Shown: positions 15,103-25,059, numbered from the stretch's first letter. The stretch is 64,000 nucleotides of DNA from Gammaproteobacteria bacterium (GCA_017577615.1 PKRE01000004.1:1-64000); one strand, 5' to 3'. A program made the numbers and translations. The notes: generated by a model not told the origin, from the letters alone.

Positions 15103-15681
15103 ATGCGTCACCGACTCTCCGGGCGGCAGTTGAGCCGCAATGCGCCGCACCGCTGGGCTATGCTCCGCAATATGGCGGCATCGCTGATTCGTCACGAAAC
15201 GATTCGCACGACGCTGCCCAAGGCCAAGGAGCTACGCCGCGTCGTCGAGCCGCTGATCACTCTGGGCAAGAACGACAGCGACGCGAACCGTCGTCGGGCG
15301 TTCGCGCAATTGCGCGACGCCGAGGTGGTAGTGAAGCTGTTCGAGGAGCTGGGGCCGCGCTTCAAGGAGCGCCCAGGTGGGTATACGCGTATCCTGCGCA
15401 TGGACCCGCGTCCTGGCGATGCCGCGCCGATGGCATTGATGCAGCTGCTGGACCAGCCTGAGCAAGCCGAAACGGAGGGCACGGAGCAGGATCGGAAAGC
15501 GGCGAAGAAGAAGACGGCGAAGAAGCGCGTGTCCATCAAGAAGAAGGCTGCGAAGGCGCCGTCGGAAGAGAAGGCGGCCAAGACGGAAGCCAAGGTAGAG
15601 GACAGCGCAGAGCAAGCGGAAGGAAAGGCACCCAAGGCCGCCAAGAAGAAGGCAGCAGCGAAGAAAAAGACATCAACTTAG
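15103..15681 (+). CDS. rplQ: 50S ribosomal protein L17 with long basic tail
   Basis: 192 residues. Residues 1-120 are normal L17: MRHRLSGRQLSRNAPHRWAM, then NMAASLIRHETIRTTLPKAK and GGYTRILRMDPRPGDAAPMA. After that comes about 65 residues of Lys/Ala/Glu-rich low-complexity sequence (KKKTAKKRVSIKKKAAKAP, KAAKKKAAAKKKTST) not present in E. coli L17 (127 aa). The tail alternates basic and acidic blocks, like histone-H1-type bacterial tails. It may contact rRNA or DNA; no function is asserted. A terminator follows directly. Confidence 0.96.
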   Translation: MRHRLSGRQLSRNAPHRWAMLRNMAASLIRHETIRTTLPKAKELRRVVEPLITLGKNDSDANRRRAFAQLRDAEVVVKLFEELGPRFKERPGGYTRILRMDPRPGDAAPMALMQLLDQPEQAETEGTEQDRKAAKKKTAKKRVSIKKKAAKAPSEEKAAKTEAKVEDSAEQAEGKAPKAAKKKAAAKKKTST

Positions 15682-15693
15682 CGTTCGAGCTCG

Positions 15694-15721
15694 AAAAAAC
15701 CCGGCACCGGCCGGGTTTTTT
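15694..15721 (+). terminator. Rho-independent terminator after rplQ
   Basis: A-run 15694-15699, stem CCCGG (15700-15704) / CCGGG (15711-15715), loop CACCGG, then six T at 15716-15721. With the A-T pairs the stem extends to 11 bp. It closes the alpha operon and, because of the A-run, may also work for the convergent apbE transcript. Confidence 0.9.
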
Positions 15722-15781
15722 CTTGGCGCCAAGAATTGTGCGACCGTGGAGATGGCGCCGCAATCCGTTCAGCGCCCTTGT

Positions 15782-16756
15782 TTACTCTGTGGGTGCTTCC
15801 AGTCCCTTCGTATAGAGCACCCGTCCGTCTGGAGTGACCAACACTGCATCGACGTCATCGAGGCGGTTGTAGAGCTCGATCGCGCGCTCTGGTCCGAGCA
15901 CGAACGCTGTTTTCGACAGCCCGTCGGTACGCGTGGCCGTCGGACCTATGATGGTGGCGCTACGAACCTTGCTAGCCGAGCGACCCGTCTTGGGGTCGAG
16001 AATGTGGTGGTAGCGCACGCCGTCCTCATCGAAATAGCGCTCATAGTCGCCCGACGTGGAGATGGCCGCATCTTCGAGGGGGATACGGGCGATGACTTCA
16101 TCCTTGCGATCCGGGTGTCGGATTCCCACGACCCAGGGTTTGCCGAAACGATCACCGATGATGCGGCTGTCGCCGCCGGCACTCACCAGAGCACGATGAA
16201 TTCCGTGTGCCTGGAGCACCGCGATGCCTCGGTCAACTGCGTAACCTTTGGCAATGCCACCCAGGTCGATACGCACGCCTTCGCGCGCGAACCTCACGGT
16301 CCGCGCAGCTGTATCGAGCCGCAAGTGACGGTAGTTGACGCCGGGCAGCGCGTGCTCGATGCGTTCGGTATCGGGGCGGATGCGTCGCCGGAAGTCATAC
16401 ATGTGACCGACGCTCGCGTAGGTGATGTCGAATGCGCCATCGGTCAGCCGCGAATATTCGATCGAGGTGGCGAGCAGGTCGAAGAGCTCTTGGGAGATCT
16501 TGACGGGGTGGGACGCTGCTGTGGCGTTGACGCGCGAAATCTCGCTCGTCGGCTTATAGGTGCTCATGGCAGCGTCTATCCGACGCATCTCGGCGAGCAC
16601 CGCTTGTATGGCCTGCTGTCCTTGCTCGCGATCGTCGCTCCAGAGCTCGACGACGATGCGGGTGCCCATAATCCCGTCTTCAACGTGTTCGATCCACTCG
16701 GTGTGCGCGCTCGAGGCAAGCAGAAGAGTGCAGAGGAAAATCTGGAGACGTCTCAT
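15782..16756 (-). CDS. apbE: FAD:protein FMN transferase (ApbE family), exported
   Basis: 324 residues from the ATG at 16756; a start nine codons upstream would add a hydrophilic stretch before the signal peptide. The signal peptide is MRRLQIFLCTLLLASSAHTE. ApbE hallmarks: MGTRIVVELW, the RIDAAMSTYKPTSEISRVN segment, DLGGIAKGYAVDRGIAVL, VSAGGDSRIIG (usually GGD) and ISTSGDYERYF, plus HHILDPKTGRSA. It uses FAD to attach FMN to Thr/Ser of periplasmic redox proteins. It lies downstream of a TonB-dependent receptor on the same strand, separated by a terminator. Confidence 0.95.
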   Translation of the reverse strand: MRRLQIFLCTLLLASSAHTEWIEHVEDGIMGTRIVVELWSDDREQGQQAIQAVLAEMRRIDAAMSTYKPTSEISRVNATAASHPVKISQELFDLLATSIEYSRLTDGAFDITYASVGHMYDFRRRIRPDTERIEHALPGVNYRHLRLDTAARTVRFAREGVRIDLGGIAKGYAVDRGIAVLQAHGIHRALVSAGGDSRIIGDRFGKPWVVGIRHPDRKDEVIARIPLEDAAISTSGDYERYFDEDGVRYHHILDPKTGRSASKVRSATIIGPTATRTDGLSKTAFVLGPERAIELYNRLDDVDAVLVTPDGRVLYTKGLEAPTE

Positions 16757-16790
16757 GGCGATCCACCCACTCGAGGGGTGCACAGGCTAA

Positions 16791-16816
16791 CCGATACGCG
16801 CGACGGAGCGTATCGG
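16791..16816. promoter_or_regulatory. Perfect 9-bp inverted repeat upstream of apbE
   Basis: CCGATACGC (16791-16799), 8-bp spacer, GCGTATCGG (16808-16816). The site is 35 bp upstream of the apbE start. It could be an operator for a dimeric regulator or an mRNA hairpin; there is no T-run. Not recognised. Confidence 0.5.
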
Positions 16817-16864
16817 ACAATGGTGCGCTATGAGGCGTTTGTTGCGCTCTGCGTGAGGCAGCAC

Positions 16865-16896
16865 AAAAAAGCCCTCCTCGGTGACCCGAGGAGGGC
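16865..16896 (-). terminator. Rho-independent terminator of the TonB-receptor gene
   Basis: On the minus strand: GCCCTCCTCGG (complement of 16886-16896), loop of 4, CCGAGGAGGGC, then six T (complement of 16865-16870). A perfect 11-bp stem starting 13 bp after the stop of the receptor at 16909. Confidence 0.93.
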
Positions 16897-16908
16897 GGTG
16901 GCTGATGG

Positions 16909-19440
16909 TCAAAACTTGAAGCGCGCCGTCACGCCGTACGTTCGTGGCGCCCCCAGGAACGCGTTAACCGTGTTGGTCGGCAAAGGCAAGTCTGCCGAGG
17001 AACCCTGCAGCGTAGCGTCGTAGGCGACTTGATAGTACTCCTCGTCCGTGAGGTTTTGTGCCCAGAGCTCGAGCATCCAACCGCGGTCGGCTGCACCGAT
17101 CCCGATACGCGCATTGACGATCGTCATCGCGTCTTGCTCCTTACGTGGATCGAGGTTGGAGCCGGTGTTGTACGCGGACGTGTATTTCGCGCCGACGTTG
17201 GCGCGGAACAGCAGCGCCGAGCCTATTTCTTGCTCGAACGTTGCCGAGAGGCTCCCCGACCATTTCGGAGCGAAGGACAGTCGATCGTTCTTGCGCTCCG
17301 GACGGAAGAAGGCAATGGCCGAGCCGAACTTCTCGATCTCGGTTTCCGCGTATGTCAGGCCGCCCTGCAACGTCAATTGGGGAAGCGGCGTGAACCACAG
17401 AAAATCGAGGTCGACGCCTTTCGACACCACTTGCGGCAGCGAAGTGACCACGAACGAGATGCCGGTGAACGTGTTCAGCTGGAAGTTCTCGTAGTCCTGG
17501 TAGAACAGCGCGCCGTTGAGAAGCAGCGTATCCGCGAGCCACTCCGTCTTCATGCCGAGCTCGTACGAATCCACGAGCTCCTTGTCGAAGGTCGTGTCAA
17601 TGTCAGCCTGGATCGGGCCGGCTGGGTCCAGGGGATTATTGGACACGTTGTCGTTCGTACGTTCGCGATCCAAGTTGAATCCGCTCGCCTTGTAGCCGCG
17701 TGCGTACGAGGCGTACCCCATGACATCATCCGTGAAGCGATACGCGAGTTTGATCGTGCCGCTCCACTCGTTCTCGTCGATGCTCTGTTTGGTGCGCAGG
17801 TCATTGAAGAGTGGGTCAGCGTAGGTCGCGCAACCGATTCCGTAAACAGAGCGCAGGGCGGATGCGACAGCGGCTGCTCGCTGGTCATCGGGTAGGGCAG
17901 CAAAGCGCTGCTGCAGGAGCCCATTGACGAGCGCCAAGTTGTCGCGCAGAACTTGGCAGCCCAAGCCGGCTGGAACGCTTGGCGCGCTGCGGTTGAAGTA
18001 GTGCGAGTCGAGGTCTTTGGACTCATCCGTGTAGCGCAGACCCAGGGTCAGCTCGAGCTGGTCGGTCAAGCGAATGCTGTTGTTCGTGAACAGCGCCCAG
18101 CTCTTCGAGTCCTGCTCGAACCTGTCTGCCTGACCCGTTCCGGGTGCGTAAAGCGCAAGGATCGGCTGCAGTTGCGGGGGGGCGTCCAGGAGCCCACCGA
18201 AATAACCGCCGAACTGTGTGCCGTAGCTCAGAGCGTTGTTGGAGTCGAGGCGCTCGTCGGCGTAGAAGGCACCTACCAGCCAGCTGACGCGCTCCGTGTC
18301 TCCGGCGAGACGAATCTCCTCGCTGAACTGGGTGAATTCGTTGCTGTAGCTGCCGTCGGGCTCGCGATACAGGATGTCCGCGCTCGTGAAATCGGAGTCC
18401 TGTCCGTTCACGGACTCCCAGTTACGCCAAGCCGTCACGGAGGTCAGCGTGGCCCCACCGAGAACATCCAAGTCCCAGTTGATCTCGAGCGATACGCCCA
18501 TGTCTTCGATTTGCTGCCGCGTCGAGCGGTTCGCGTAGGCGCGCCGCGCGAAAGGATCGGCGGGGTCTGCGAACGATCCGGGCTGCAGGGCATTCAGCGT
18601 ATCGAGCACTGCCTGGTTCGGGCTCAGCACGACGTGTGTGCCGAGACAGCAGTTCTCGTCACGATCCGTGTAGTCGAGCACCAGGCGGGCATCGAATGAA
18701 TCGGACGGCTCGAACAGCAGTTGACCGCGGACGGTGTAGAAACTGCGGTCGAAATCCTCGTCTTCTGTGCGCGGCCCAGGGCCTCTCTCGACGTCCAGAA
18801 AGCCATCGCGTTCACGTGCGGCCACGTACAGGCGTCCGGCGATGGTGTCGCCCACGATCGGGCCAGTGATGGAGGCCGAACCGCCGAGGTCGCCGTAGTT
18901 ACCCGCGGTGAGCTCGACCTGCGAGCCGAACTCGAAGGACGGCTTCTTGGTGACAACGTTGATCACGCCGGCCGAAGTGTTCTTACCGAACAGCGTGCCT
19001 TGAGGACCCTTGAGGACTTCGATACGTTCGATTTCGCCTAGATCGCCGAAGCTCACACCGTTGCGCGGGCGGTATACACCATCGATGACGACGCCGACAG
19101 AGGACTCGAGGCCGGGGTTGTCGCCGACCGTGCCGACACCCCGGATGCGAGCGGTCGTGACCGTTTCGCTCGTAGTGGAGGTGACGATGAGACCCGGTGT
19201 GAGCAGCGTGAGGTCTTTGATGTCCTCGACACCCGTGTCTTGCAGCAGTTGCTCGGAAATCGTGGTGACGACGATCGGCACGTCCTGCAAGCTCTGCTCA
19301 CGCTTCTGTGCCGTCACGACAATGGTATCGATCAGGCGGTCATCTTGTGTGCCTCCGCCATCTTGGGCCGCGAGCGGCGCGCCCACCGACGCGAGCGTTG
19401 CAAGCACCGCGCCACGCAACAACTTGCTTCGTGAGGTCAT
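16909..19440 (-). CDS. TonB-dependent outer-membrane receptor
   Basis: 843 residues from ATG 19440, preceded on the minus strand by AGGGGG. The signal peptide ends near LASVGAPLAAQDGG; the TonB-box-like DTIVVTAQKREQSLQDVPI follows. Plug motifs include RIRGVGTVGDNPGLESSVGV, RIEVLKGPQGTLFGKNTSAG and GVINVVTKKPSFE. The C-terminus ends VTARFKF, a typical beta-signal with terminal Phe. It imports an unknown ligand using TonB energy; the sequence resembles the large Xanthomonadales/sphingomonad receptor group of diverse substrates. Reading frames upstream of 19440 lack a signal peptide start. apbE is the nearest co-oriented gene, which may point to a flavin-linked function but does not prove it. 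Confidence 0.93.
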   Translation of the reverse strand: MTSRSKLLRGAVLATLASVGAPLAAQDGGGTQDDRLIDTIVVTAQKREQSLQDVPIVVTTISEQLLQDTGVEDIKDLTLLTPGLIVTSTTSETVTTARIRGVGTVGDNPGLESSVGVVIDGVYRPRNGVSFGDLGEIERIEVLKGPQGTLFGKNTSAGVINVVTKKPSFEFGSQVELTAGNYGDLGGSASITGPIVGDTIAGRLYVAARERDGFLDVERGPGPRTEDEDFDRSFYTVRGQLLFEPSDSFDARLVLDYTDRDENCCLGTHVVLSPNQAVLDTLNALQPGSFADPADPFARRAYANRSTRQQIEDMGVSLEINWDLDVLGGATLTSVTAWRNWESVNGQDSDFTSADILYREPDGSYSNEFTQFSEEIRLAGDTERVSWLVGAFYADERLDSNNALSYGTQFGGYFGGLLDAPPQLQPILALYAPGTGQADRFEQDSKSWALFTNNSIRLTDQLELTLGLRYTDESKDLDSHYFNRSAPSVPAGLGCQVLRDNLALVNGLLQQRFAALPDDQRAAAVASALRSVYGIGCATYADPLFNDLRTKQSIDENEWSGTIKLAYRFTDDVMGYASYARGYKASGFNLDRERTNDNVSNNPLDPAGPIQADIDTTFDKELVDSYELGMKTEWLADTLLLNGALFYQDYENFQLNTFTGISFVVTSLPQVVSKGVDLDFLWFTPLPQLTLQGGLTYAETEIEKFGSAIAFFRPERKNDRLSFAPKWSGSLSATFEQEIGSALLFRANVGAKYTSAYNTGSNLDPRKEQDAMTIVNARIGIGAADRGWMLELWAQNLTDEEYYQVAYDATLQGSSADLPLPTNTVNAFLGAPRTYGVTARFKF

Positions 19441-19770
19441 GACTCCCCCTAGTTGATCATCCAACATCCGGCTTCGTATTGGCGTTCTGTATGCCCAGCA
19501 GTCAGTCGTGTGGCGTTCGCGTGCAGCCAACCCCCTTGCATACGTCCCGCGCAGCGGAATCAACTACACTTGAGTTCGTTGCACAAAGGGTACTGACTTT
19601 GCACGGTAAGCGGAAGCATTCCCGCGCGGAAGCAACAAGCGTAGCGCGCGGCCGCGTGCTCAGGAATGTCGTGTGTGCAGCGCCAACCGCCCGCAGCTGA
19701 GCCGGATTGACACGGGCAGCGAGGCCGGGCCTGAGTCATTGGACACGCTTCGAGTAGGCTGGTCGACAAC
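19441..19770. other. 330-bp divergent gap between TonB receptor and sthA
   Basis: No credible ORF. A TTGACA at 19707-19712 faces sthA, but no acceptable -10 is found 16-18 bp downstream. An imperfect dyad (TGCACAAAG... CTTTGCA) lies near 19583-19605. The region must hold promoters for both genes, but I could not fix them. Confidence 0.4.
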
Positions 19771-21159
<1,389 letters not shown>

Positions 21160-21170
21160 AGGGGGTGTTT

Positions 21171-21264
21171 GGCTGTAGGCTGTAGCTGTAGGCACTGGCA
21201 AGCGAGGCGGCAGACAGTGCTGGTCCGCTCTGCCTACGGGCTACGTTTCGAGCGTTACAGTCAG
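21171..21264. repeat. Heptad inverted-arm element, sthA-mscL gap
   Basis: 5' heptads ggctgta, ggctgta, gctgtag at 21171-21191; the 3' arm at 21231-21262 has gcctacg, ggctacg and gttacagtc, the reverse complement type. Inside lies another short inverted pair, ggcactg / cagtgct. The unit is the same ggctgta type as at 11984. Confidence 0.85.
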
Positions 21265-21274
21265 GGGGTCATGC

Positions 21275-21688
21275 ATGAGCTTCATAAAAGAATTCCGCGA
21301 ATTCGCTGTCAGGGGCAACGTCGTCGACATGGCAGTCGGTATTGTCATCGGCGCCGCGTTCGGGAGGATCGTCACTTCGTTCGTCGATGACATCATCACG
21401 CCACCGCTCGGTTATCTGATCGGCGGAGTCGATTTCACGGACCTTGCTGTGACACTGCCAGCGCTTCAAGAGGGCAGGGAGCCGGTTACGATCAACTACG
21501 GCTCTTTCCTGCAGACCACGTTCGACTTCTTGATCGTGGCGCTGGCAATCTTCGTCGTGATCAAGGCGATCAATCGCCTCAAGCGCAAGCAAGAGGCAGA
21601 GCCCGCTGCACCGCCTGCACCGCCACGTCAGGAAGTGCTCCTCGAGGAGATTCGTGACCTGCTGAAGCGCCAAGCTGGCAGCGGTTGA
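21275..21688 (+). CDS. mscL: Large-conductance mechanosensitive channel
   Basis: 137 residues (E. coli 136). The N-terminal helix FIKEFREFAVRGNVVDMAVG, TM1 VGIVIGAAFGRIVTSFVDDI, the periplasmic loop, and TM2 FDFLIVALAIFVVIKAINRL are followed by a cytosolic helix bundle EVLLEEIRDLLKRQ. The homopentamer releases solutes on hypo-osmotic shock. The Shine-Dalgarno CAGGGGG precedes the ATG. Confidence 0.97.
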   Translation: MSFIKEFREFAVRGNVVDMAVGIVIGAAFGRIVTSFVDDIITPPLGYLIGGVDFTDLAVTLPALQEGREPVTINYGSFLQTTFDFLIVALAIFVVIKAINRLKRKQEAEPAAPPAPPRQEVLLEEIRDLLKRQAGSG

Positions 21689-21746
21689 GCCCGGCCGCCA
21701 CTGCGACGGCGCACAAGGAAGCGCGCCGTGACGGGCGCCCAAGAGG

Positions 21747-23087
21747 TTACCGCTGAGCCGCTGACGTCTTCGCTGCAGCGAAAGCCGTTCGGGTGAGATT
21801 GTCCGGCTCGCCGGTCGTGCACAGCACATCGTCCTCGATGCGAATCCCGCCATACGCCTTGAAGTGCTCGACCGCCGTCCAATTGATGTGCTTCCTGTGC
21901 GTCGAGCTCAGAGCCCGCTCGAGCAAGGGATCGATGAAATACAGCCCAGGCTCGATCGTAACCACGAAGCCTGGCTCGAGCGTGCGGGTGAGCCGTAAGA
22001 AGGGATGTCCGACGGGTGCAGCACGTTCCTGTCCGCCTTCATCCAATGCGCGGCCCGCGACATCGTGGACCTGCAGGCCGAGCAGGTGCCCGACTCCGTG
22101 CGGGAAGAAGACGCTTGACAGACCGGACTCGACCGCTTGCTCGGGTGCCATGGAGATGATGCCGGCTTCCTGCAGCAGTGCTGCGATCAGCCGGTGAGCT
22201 TCGAGATGGATATCGACGTAGTCGACGCCAGGACGCACTCGTGCGCACAGCTGCTGCTGTAACCTGTCCAGGCGTTCGATCAAGGCGGCGAACTCATCGT
22301 GTGCGTGCGAATAGGTGCGTGTGATATCGCACGCGTATCCAGCGAACTGCGCGCCGGCGTCGATCAGGAACGAACGCAACGTGGAAGGCGGTCGACGCTC
22401 GAGATGCTGATAGTGCAGCACCGCCGCATTCGCGTTCAGGGCGACGATGCTGGGATACGGAAGCTCCTCGTCCGTGTGCTCGCACGCGCGCAAGTAAGCA
22501 AGATGAATCCCGTATTCGGATTCTCCTGCACGGAACGCCGCTTCAGCAGCAAGATGCCCTCGCACGCTGCGTTGTGTCGCACCCCGTAGACATTCGATCT
22601 CGTATTCCGTCTTGATGGCGCGCCAATAATGTAGGCGGCTGAGCAACGCAGGCGGATTGTGTCCAGCGAAGCCGATCGCTTCGAAGCGCTGATCCCATTC
22701 GCCGATAAACGCGCAGCGACCCGTGATGGACTTTTTCAGGTGCGCCCACGCATCCTGCGGCTCGCGTATCACGACGATCTCGAAATGCGAGGTCCAATGC
22801 TCCAGCGGTAAAGTCGGCGGCTTATGCCAGAAGTCGACCGGCTGCAGGAACAAGAGCTCTGGTTTTGTTTCCGGGCGATACAGAAGCCAGCACCCGATGG
22901 GTGCAGCAAGCGGCACCCAGAGCTTGAAGTGCGGATTCGGCCTGAAGGGGTAGGGCTGATCGTCCAGGAACTGCATATGCGGCATTCCGGCAAAGATCGC
23001 CAGGCAGTCGTAGCCGCATTGCGAGAGCGCCGCATCGGTGCGCTGTCGTTGCGCGCGCAGATGCGCGGCGTAGAGCGATTCGAGCAT
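21747..23087 (-). CDS. pepQ: Xaa-Pro dipeptidase (M24B)
   Basis: 446 residues. The N-terminal creatinase-like domain includes FAGMPHMQFLDDQPYPFRPN, then the pita-bread catalytic domain: DAGAQFAGYACDITRTYSHA gives the two metal-binding Asp, HGVGHLLGLQVHDVAG the His, TIEPGLYF and GGIRIEDDVLCTTG the two Glu. It cleaves X-Pro dipeptides in the cytoplasm using Mn. Length and N-domain match PepQ better than PepP aminopeptidase. Confidence 0.92.
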   Translation of the reverse strand: MLESLYAAHLRAQRQRTDAALSQCGYDCLAIFAGMPHMQFLDDQPYPFRPNPHFKLWVPLAAPIGCWLLYRPETKPELLFLQPVDFWHKPPTLPLEHWTSHFEIVVIREPQDAWAHLKKSITGRCAFIGEWDQRFEAIGFAGHNPPALLSRLHYWRAIKTEYEIECLRGATQRSVRGHLAAEAAFRAGESEYGIHLAYLRACEHTDEELPYPSIVALNANAAVLHYQHLERRPPSTLRSFLIDAGAQFAGYACDITRTYSHAHDEFAALIERLDRLQQQLCARVRPGVDYVDIHLEAHRLIAALLQEAGIISMAPEQAVESGLSSVFFPHGVGHLLGLQVHDVAGRALDEGGQERAAPVGHPFLRLTRTLEPGFVVTIEPGLYFIDPLLERALSSTHRKHINWTAVEHFKAYGGIRIEDDVLCTTGEPDNLTRTAFAAAKTSAAQR

Positions 23088-23114
23088 GGCTCTCTCTCTC
23101 TAGGCTGCAGGTGT

Positions 23115-23987
23115 TCAGGGTTCGATAGTAACGCTGAGCTCGCCCCAATTGGCGAAGCTTGCGACGCAGTGCGCCGCTCTTGCTTTCACCATGTTGCCGA
23201 GTGCCCCCGTCAGGAGCACCTGTCCGGGTTCGATCGTCCACCCCATATCGATGATCGTATTAACGAGCCACAACGCCGCCTGCCACTGATCGCCCATCGC
23301 ATCTCTGCCGCTGCCAACGTTCACTTCCTCTCCATCACACGTGAGTCGCACGGTAACGTCGTTCGGGTCGCGCTCCCTTGGGGAGAGGAACGTGCCGGTG
23401 CGAAAGTACGCGGCTGCGACATTCGTAGCGATGATATCGAGTGCGCTCAAGTGCTGCGGGTCTGCGTAATCTAGATTCGGCAGCTCGATGGCGGGTGCGA
23501 TACCGTCGATGTGTGCAATGAGCGTTGCGGTGCTGGTCAGGCGGCTGTCGATGCGCTTGCCGACACGCATTGCCACTTCGGTCTCGAGATGCAGGCCGCG
23601 TAGCGCGCTGAGCTGCAGCACGGGCGGTGTCTGGTGAGCAGCGGTGAGGAGCACTCCGGCAACAGGTTCATCTGCACCGAAGCGACTCTGTGCAGCGCTC
23701 GATGTGAACCCCGCCTTGAAGCCGACCGGCGTGCGATCGCCCAGCATACTCTGCACGACCTTCTTTTGAATCGAGTATGCGCGCTCAATTGTCAATGTTT
23801 CGTCAATGCGAGTAGCGAGCGGCATTGATTCGCTGCGCTCCCATGCGCGCACGATCGCAGCATCGATCGCGTGCGAGGCGGCACAGCCGGCAAGAGCGAA
23901 AACCCCTATTAAACAAGCAGTTTTCGCGAGTTGTGTATATACACGAGCAACATAGGTGCACGTCATCGCGAGCGATCGTATAGGCAT
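23115..23987 (-). CDS. Lipoprotein-type 2-keto-4-pentenoate hydratase-like protein
   Basis: About 290 residues. The fold is MhpD-like (fumarylacetoacetase superfamily): GFKAGFTSSAAQSRFGADEP, LHLETEVAMRVGKRI, APAIELPNLDYADPQHLSAL and LLTGALGNMVKA. The N-terminus, from Met at 23987 or 23966, has a hydrophobic stretch ending FALAGCAASHA, a good lipobox with Cys. Cytosolic MhpD enzymes have no such signal, so this protein is probably anchored in the periplasmic face. Substrate unknown. The start is uncertain because no clear Shine-Dalgarno is seen; a GTTTCA-AA-TGAAAC palindrome lies 6 bp upstream of 23987. Confidence 0.8.
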   Translation of the reverse strand: MPIRSLAMTCTYVARVYTQLAKTACLIGVFALAGCAASHAIDAAIVRAWERSESMPLATRIDETLTIERAYSIQKKVVQSMLGDRTPVGFKAGFTSSAAQSRFGADEPVAGVLLTAAHQTPPVLQLSALRGLHLETEVAMRVGKRIDSRLTSTATLIAHIDGIAPAIELPNLDYADPQHLSALDIIATNVAAAYFRTGTFLSPRERDPNDVTVRLTCDGEEVNVGSGRDAMGDQWQAALWLVNTIIDMGWTIEPGQVLLTGALGNMVKARAAHCVASFANWGELSVTIEP

Positions 23988-23992
23988 CACTA

Positions 23993-24006
23993 GTTTCAAA
24001 TGAAAC
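23993..24006. promoter_or_regulatory. Palindrome in divergent hydratase/lipoprotein gap
   Basis: GTTTCA-AA-TGAAAC, a perfect 14-bp palindrome, between the minus-strand hydratase and the plus-strand small lipoprotein. A candidate operator. The gap also holds an A/T-rich TAGATATATAT at 24062-24072 that could serve as a -10 for the plus-strand gene. Confidence 0.4.
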
Positions 24007-24106
24007 TGAAACCTTCTAGAATTCGGCGCGCTCCTTGGAGGGACTTCGCTCTCTCCATCAGTAGATATATATCCCACCAACTCGCCACGGGGAGTAAGAG
24101 GTTTAC

Positions 24107-24337
24107 ATGAACACGAAGCTGATTCTTGCTGCATTGATGATGTCGCTTTCTCTGGCCGCCTGCGGGCAGAAGGAGCCTGCAGAAGCGACGACCGAGTCCG
24201 TGCCGCCGGCTGACACGGCGCCGGCTGAGGCTGCGCCGGCGGAAAGCGAGGCGCTGGACAGCACGATGCCTGCCGATGAGGCGGATGCTGCGGCCGAAGC
24301 CGAAGGCGACGCGGCCGAGCCGGCAGCTGCAGAGTAA
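24107..24337 (+). CDS. Small acidic Ala/Glu/Pro-rich lipoprotein
   Basis: 76 residues. Signal MNTKLILAALMMSLSLAACG with lipobox LAAC, then a low-complexity tail built of AEA, PAE and ADE repeats with no Lys after residue 22. Net charge is strongly negative. No family recognised; similar short tails occur in lipoproteins that fill the periplasm or bind cations, but no function is claimed. GGGGAGTAAGAGG precedes the ATG. A perfect hairpin follows the stop. Confidence 0.75.
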   Translation: MNTKLILAALMMSLSLAACGQKEPAEATTESVPPADTAPAEAAPAESEALDSTMPADEADAAAEAEGDAAEPAAAE

Positions 24338-24350
24338 GCGGCTATTTCAG

Positions 24351-24376
24351 GTCGGGCGGGCGCTGGCCCGCCCGAC
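24351..24376 (+). terminator. Perfect 11-bp hairpin after the small lipoprotein
   Basis: GTCGGGCGGGC (24351-24361), loop GCTG, GCCCGCCCGAC (24366-24376). No T-run follows, so it is either an mRNA-stabilising 3' stem or an L-shaped terminator. It lies 14 bp after the stop. 24377-24549 holds nothing else I can identify. Confidence 0.6.
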
Positions 24377-24549
24377 ACGCGTACTAGCTGCCGTACCGAG
24401 TCGTGCCGCGGCGAGGGCGAACATCGACTCGGTAGAGCTTGCTTCGGGATACGCACTGCCACCTTCCGCCTGATTGACGTGATTGCCGCCGAGAGTGACC
24501 ATCGCGTCAGGAACGACGAGCGTGAGGAGGCGGCTTTCAGGCCGATCGT

Positions 24550-25059
24550 GTGGTGCCAGTCCGGATTCGAGATGCCAGCCATTCCCGTCAGGATCGCCTC
24601 TGGATACAGCGGCACTATCCCGAGTATCTGAGCGATCTCACCGCCGCGAGTATGAACACGGGGATGTTTCCCGTGTACGAGGAACGCGAGCCTGAGTTGA
24701 TGGCCCGCTGGTTTGCGGACGACAGCTCACACCCGCTCATCATTCTCAATGACGAGCAGCCTGCCGGCTTTGCGCTCGTCAGCCGTCCGCCGCGCCATCA
24801 GCGCCAGGAGTTCGATTTCTGCATGTCCGAATTCTTCATCGTCCCGGCGTCGCGCCGCCGAGGGATCGGACGCAGCGCAGCGCATCTCATCTTCAATCGC
24901 TTTTCAGGGACTTGGTTGGTGACCGAGTTCCTGCACAACAAAGCAGCCGTGGCGTTCTGGCGCGCCACGGTCGCCGACTACACCAGCGGTCAATATCGTG
25001 AAACGCTCGTGCACGGAGAAGTGCGACAGCTGTTCAGGTCGCGTTCGGTGCAGCGCTGA
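24550..25059 (+). CDS. GNAT-family N-acetyltransferase
   Basis: 169 residues from GTG 24550. VRIRDASHSRQDRLWIQRHY opens a GNAT fold; PAGFALVSRPP, then FDFCMSEFFIVPASRRRGIG is the core with RRRGIG as the acetyl-CoA pyrophosphate loop. NKAAVAFWRATVADYTSGQY matches motif B. Substrate unknown. The GTG start is inferred from domain length; a second GTG directly follows. Its 3' end overlaps the convergent gene by 26 bp. Confidence 0.8.
   Translation: MVPVRIRDASHSRQDRLWIQRHYPEYLSDLTAASMNTGMFPVYEEREPELMARWFADDSSHPLIILNDEQPAGFALVSRPPRHQRQEFDFCMSEFFIVPASRRRGIGRSAAHLIFNRFSGTWLVTEFLHNKAAVAFWRATVADYTSGQYRETLVHGEVRQLFRSRSVQR

Noticed and set aside
19707..19712. TTGACA as the sthA promoter
   Set aside because: No -10-like hexamer at 16-18 bp; cctgag/ctgagt are poor matches.
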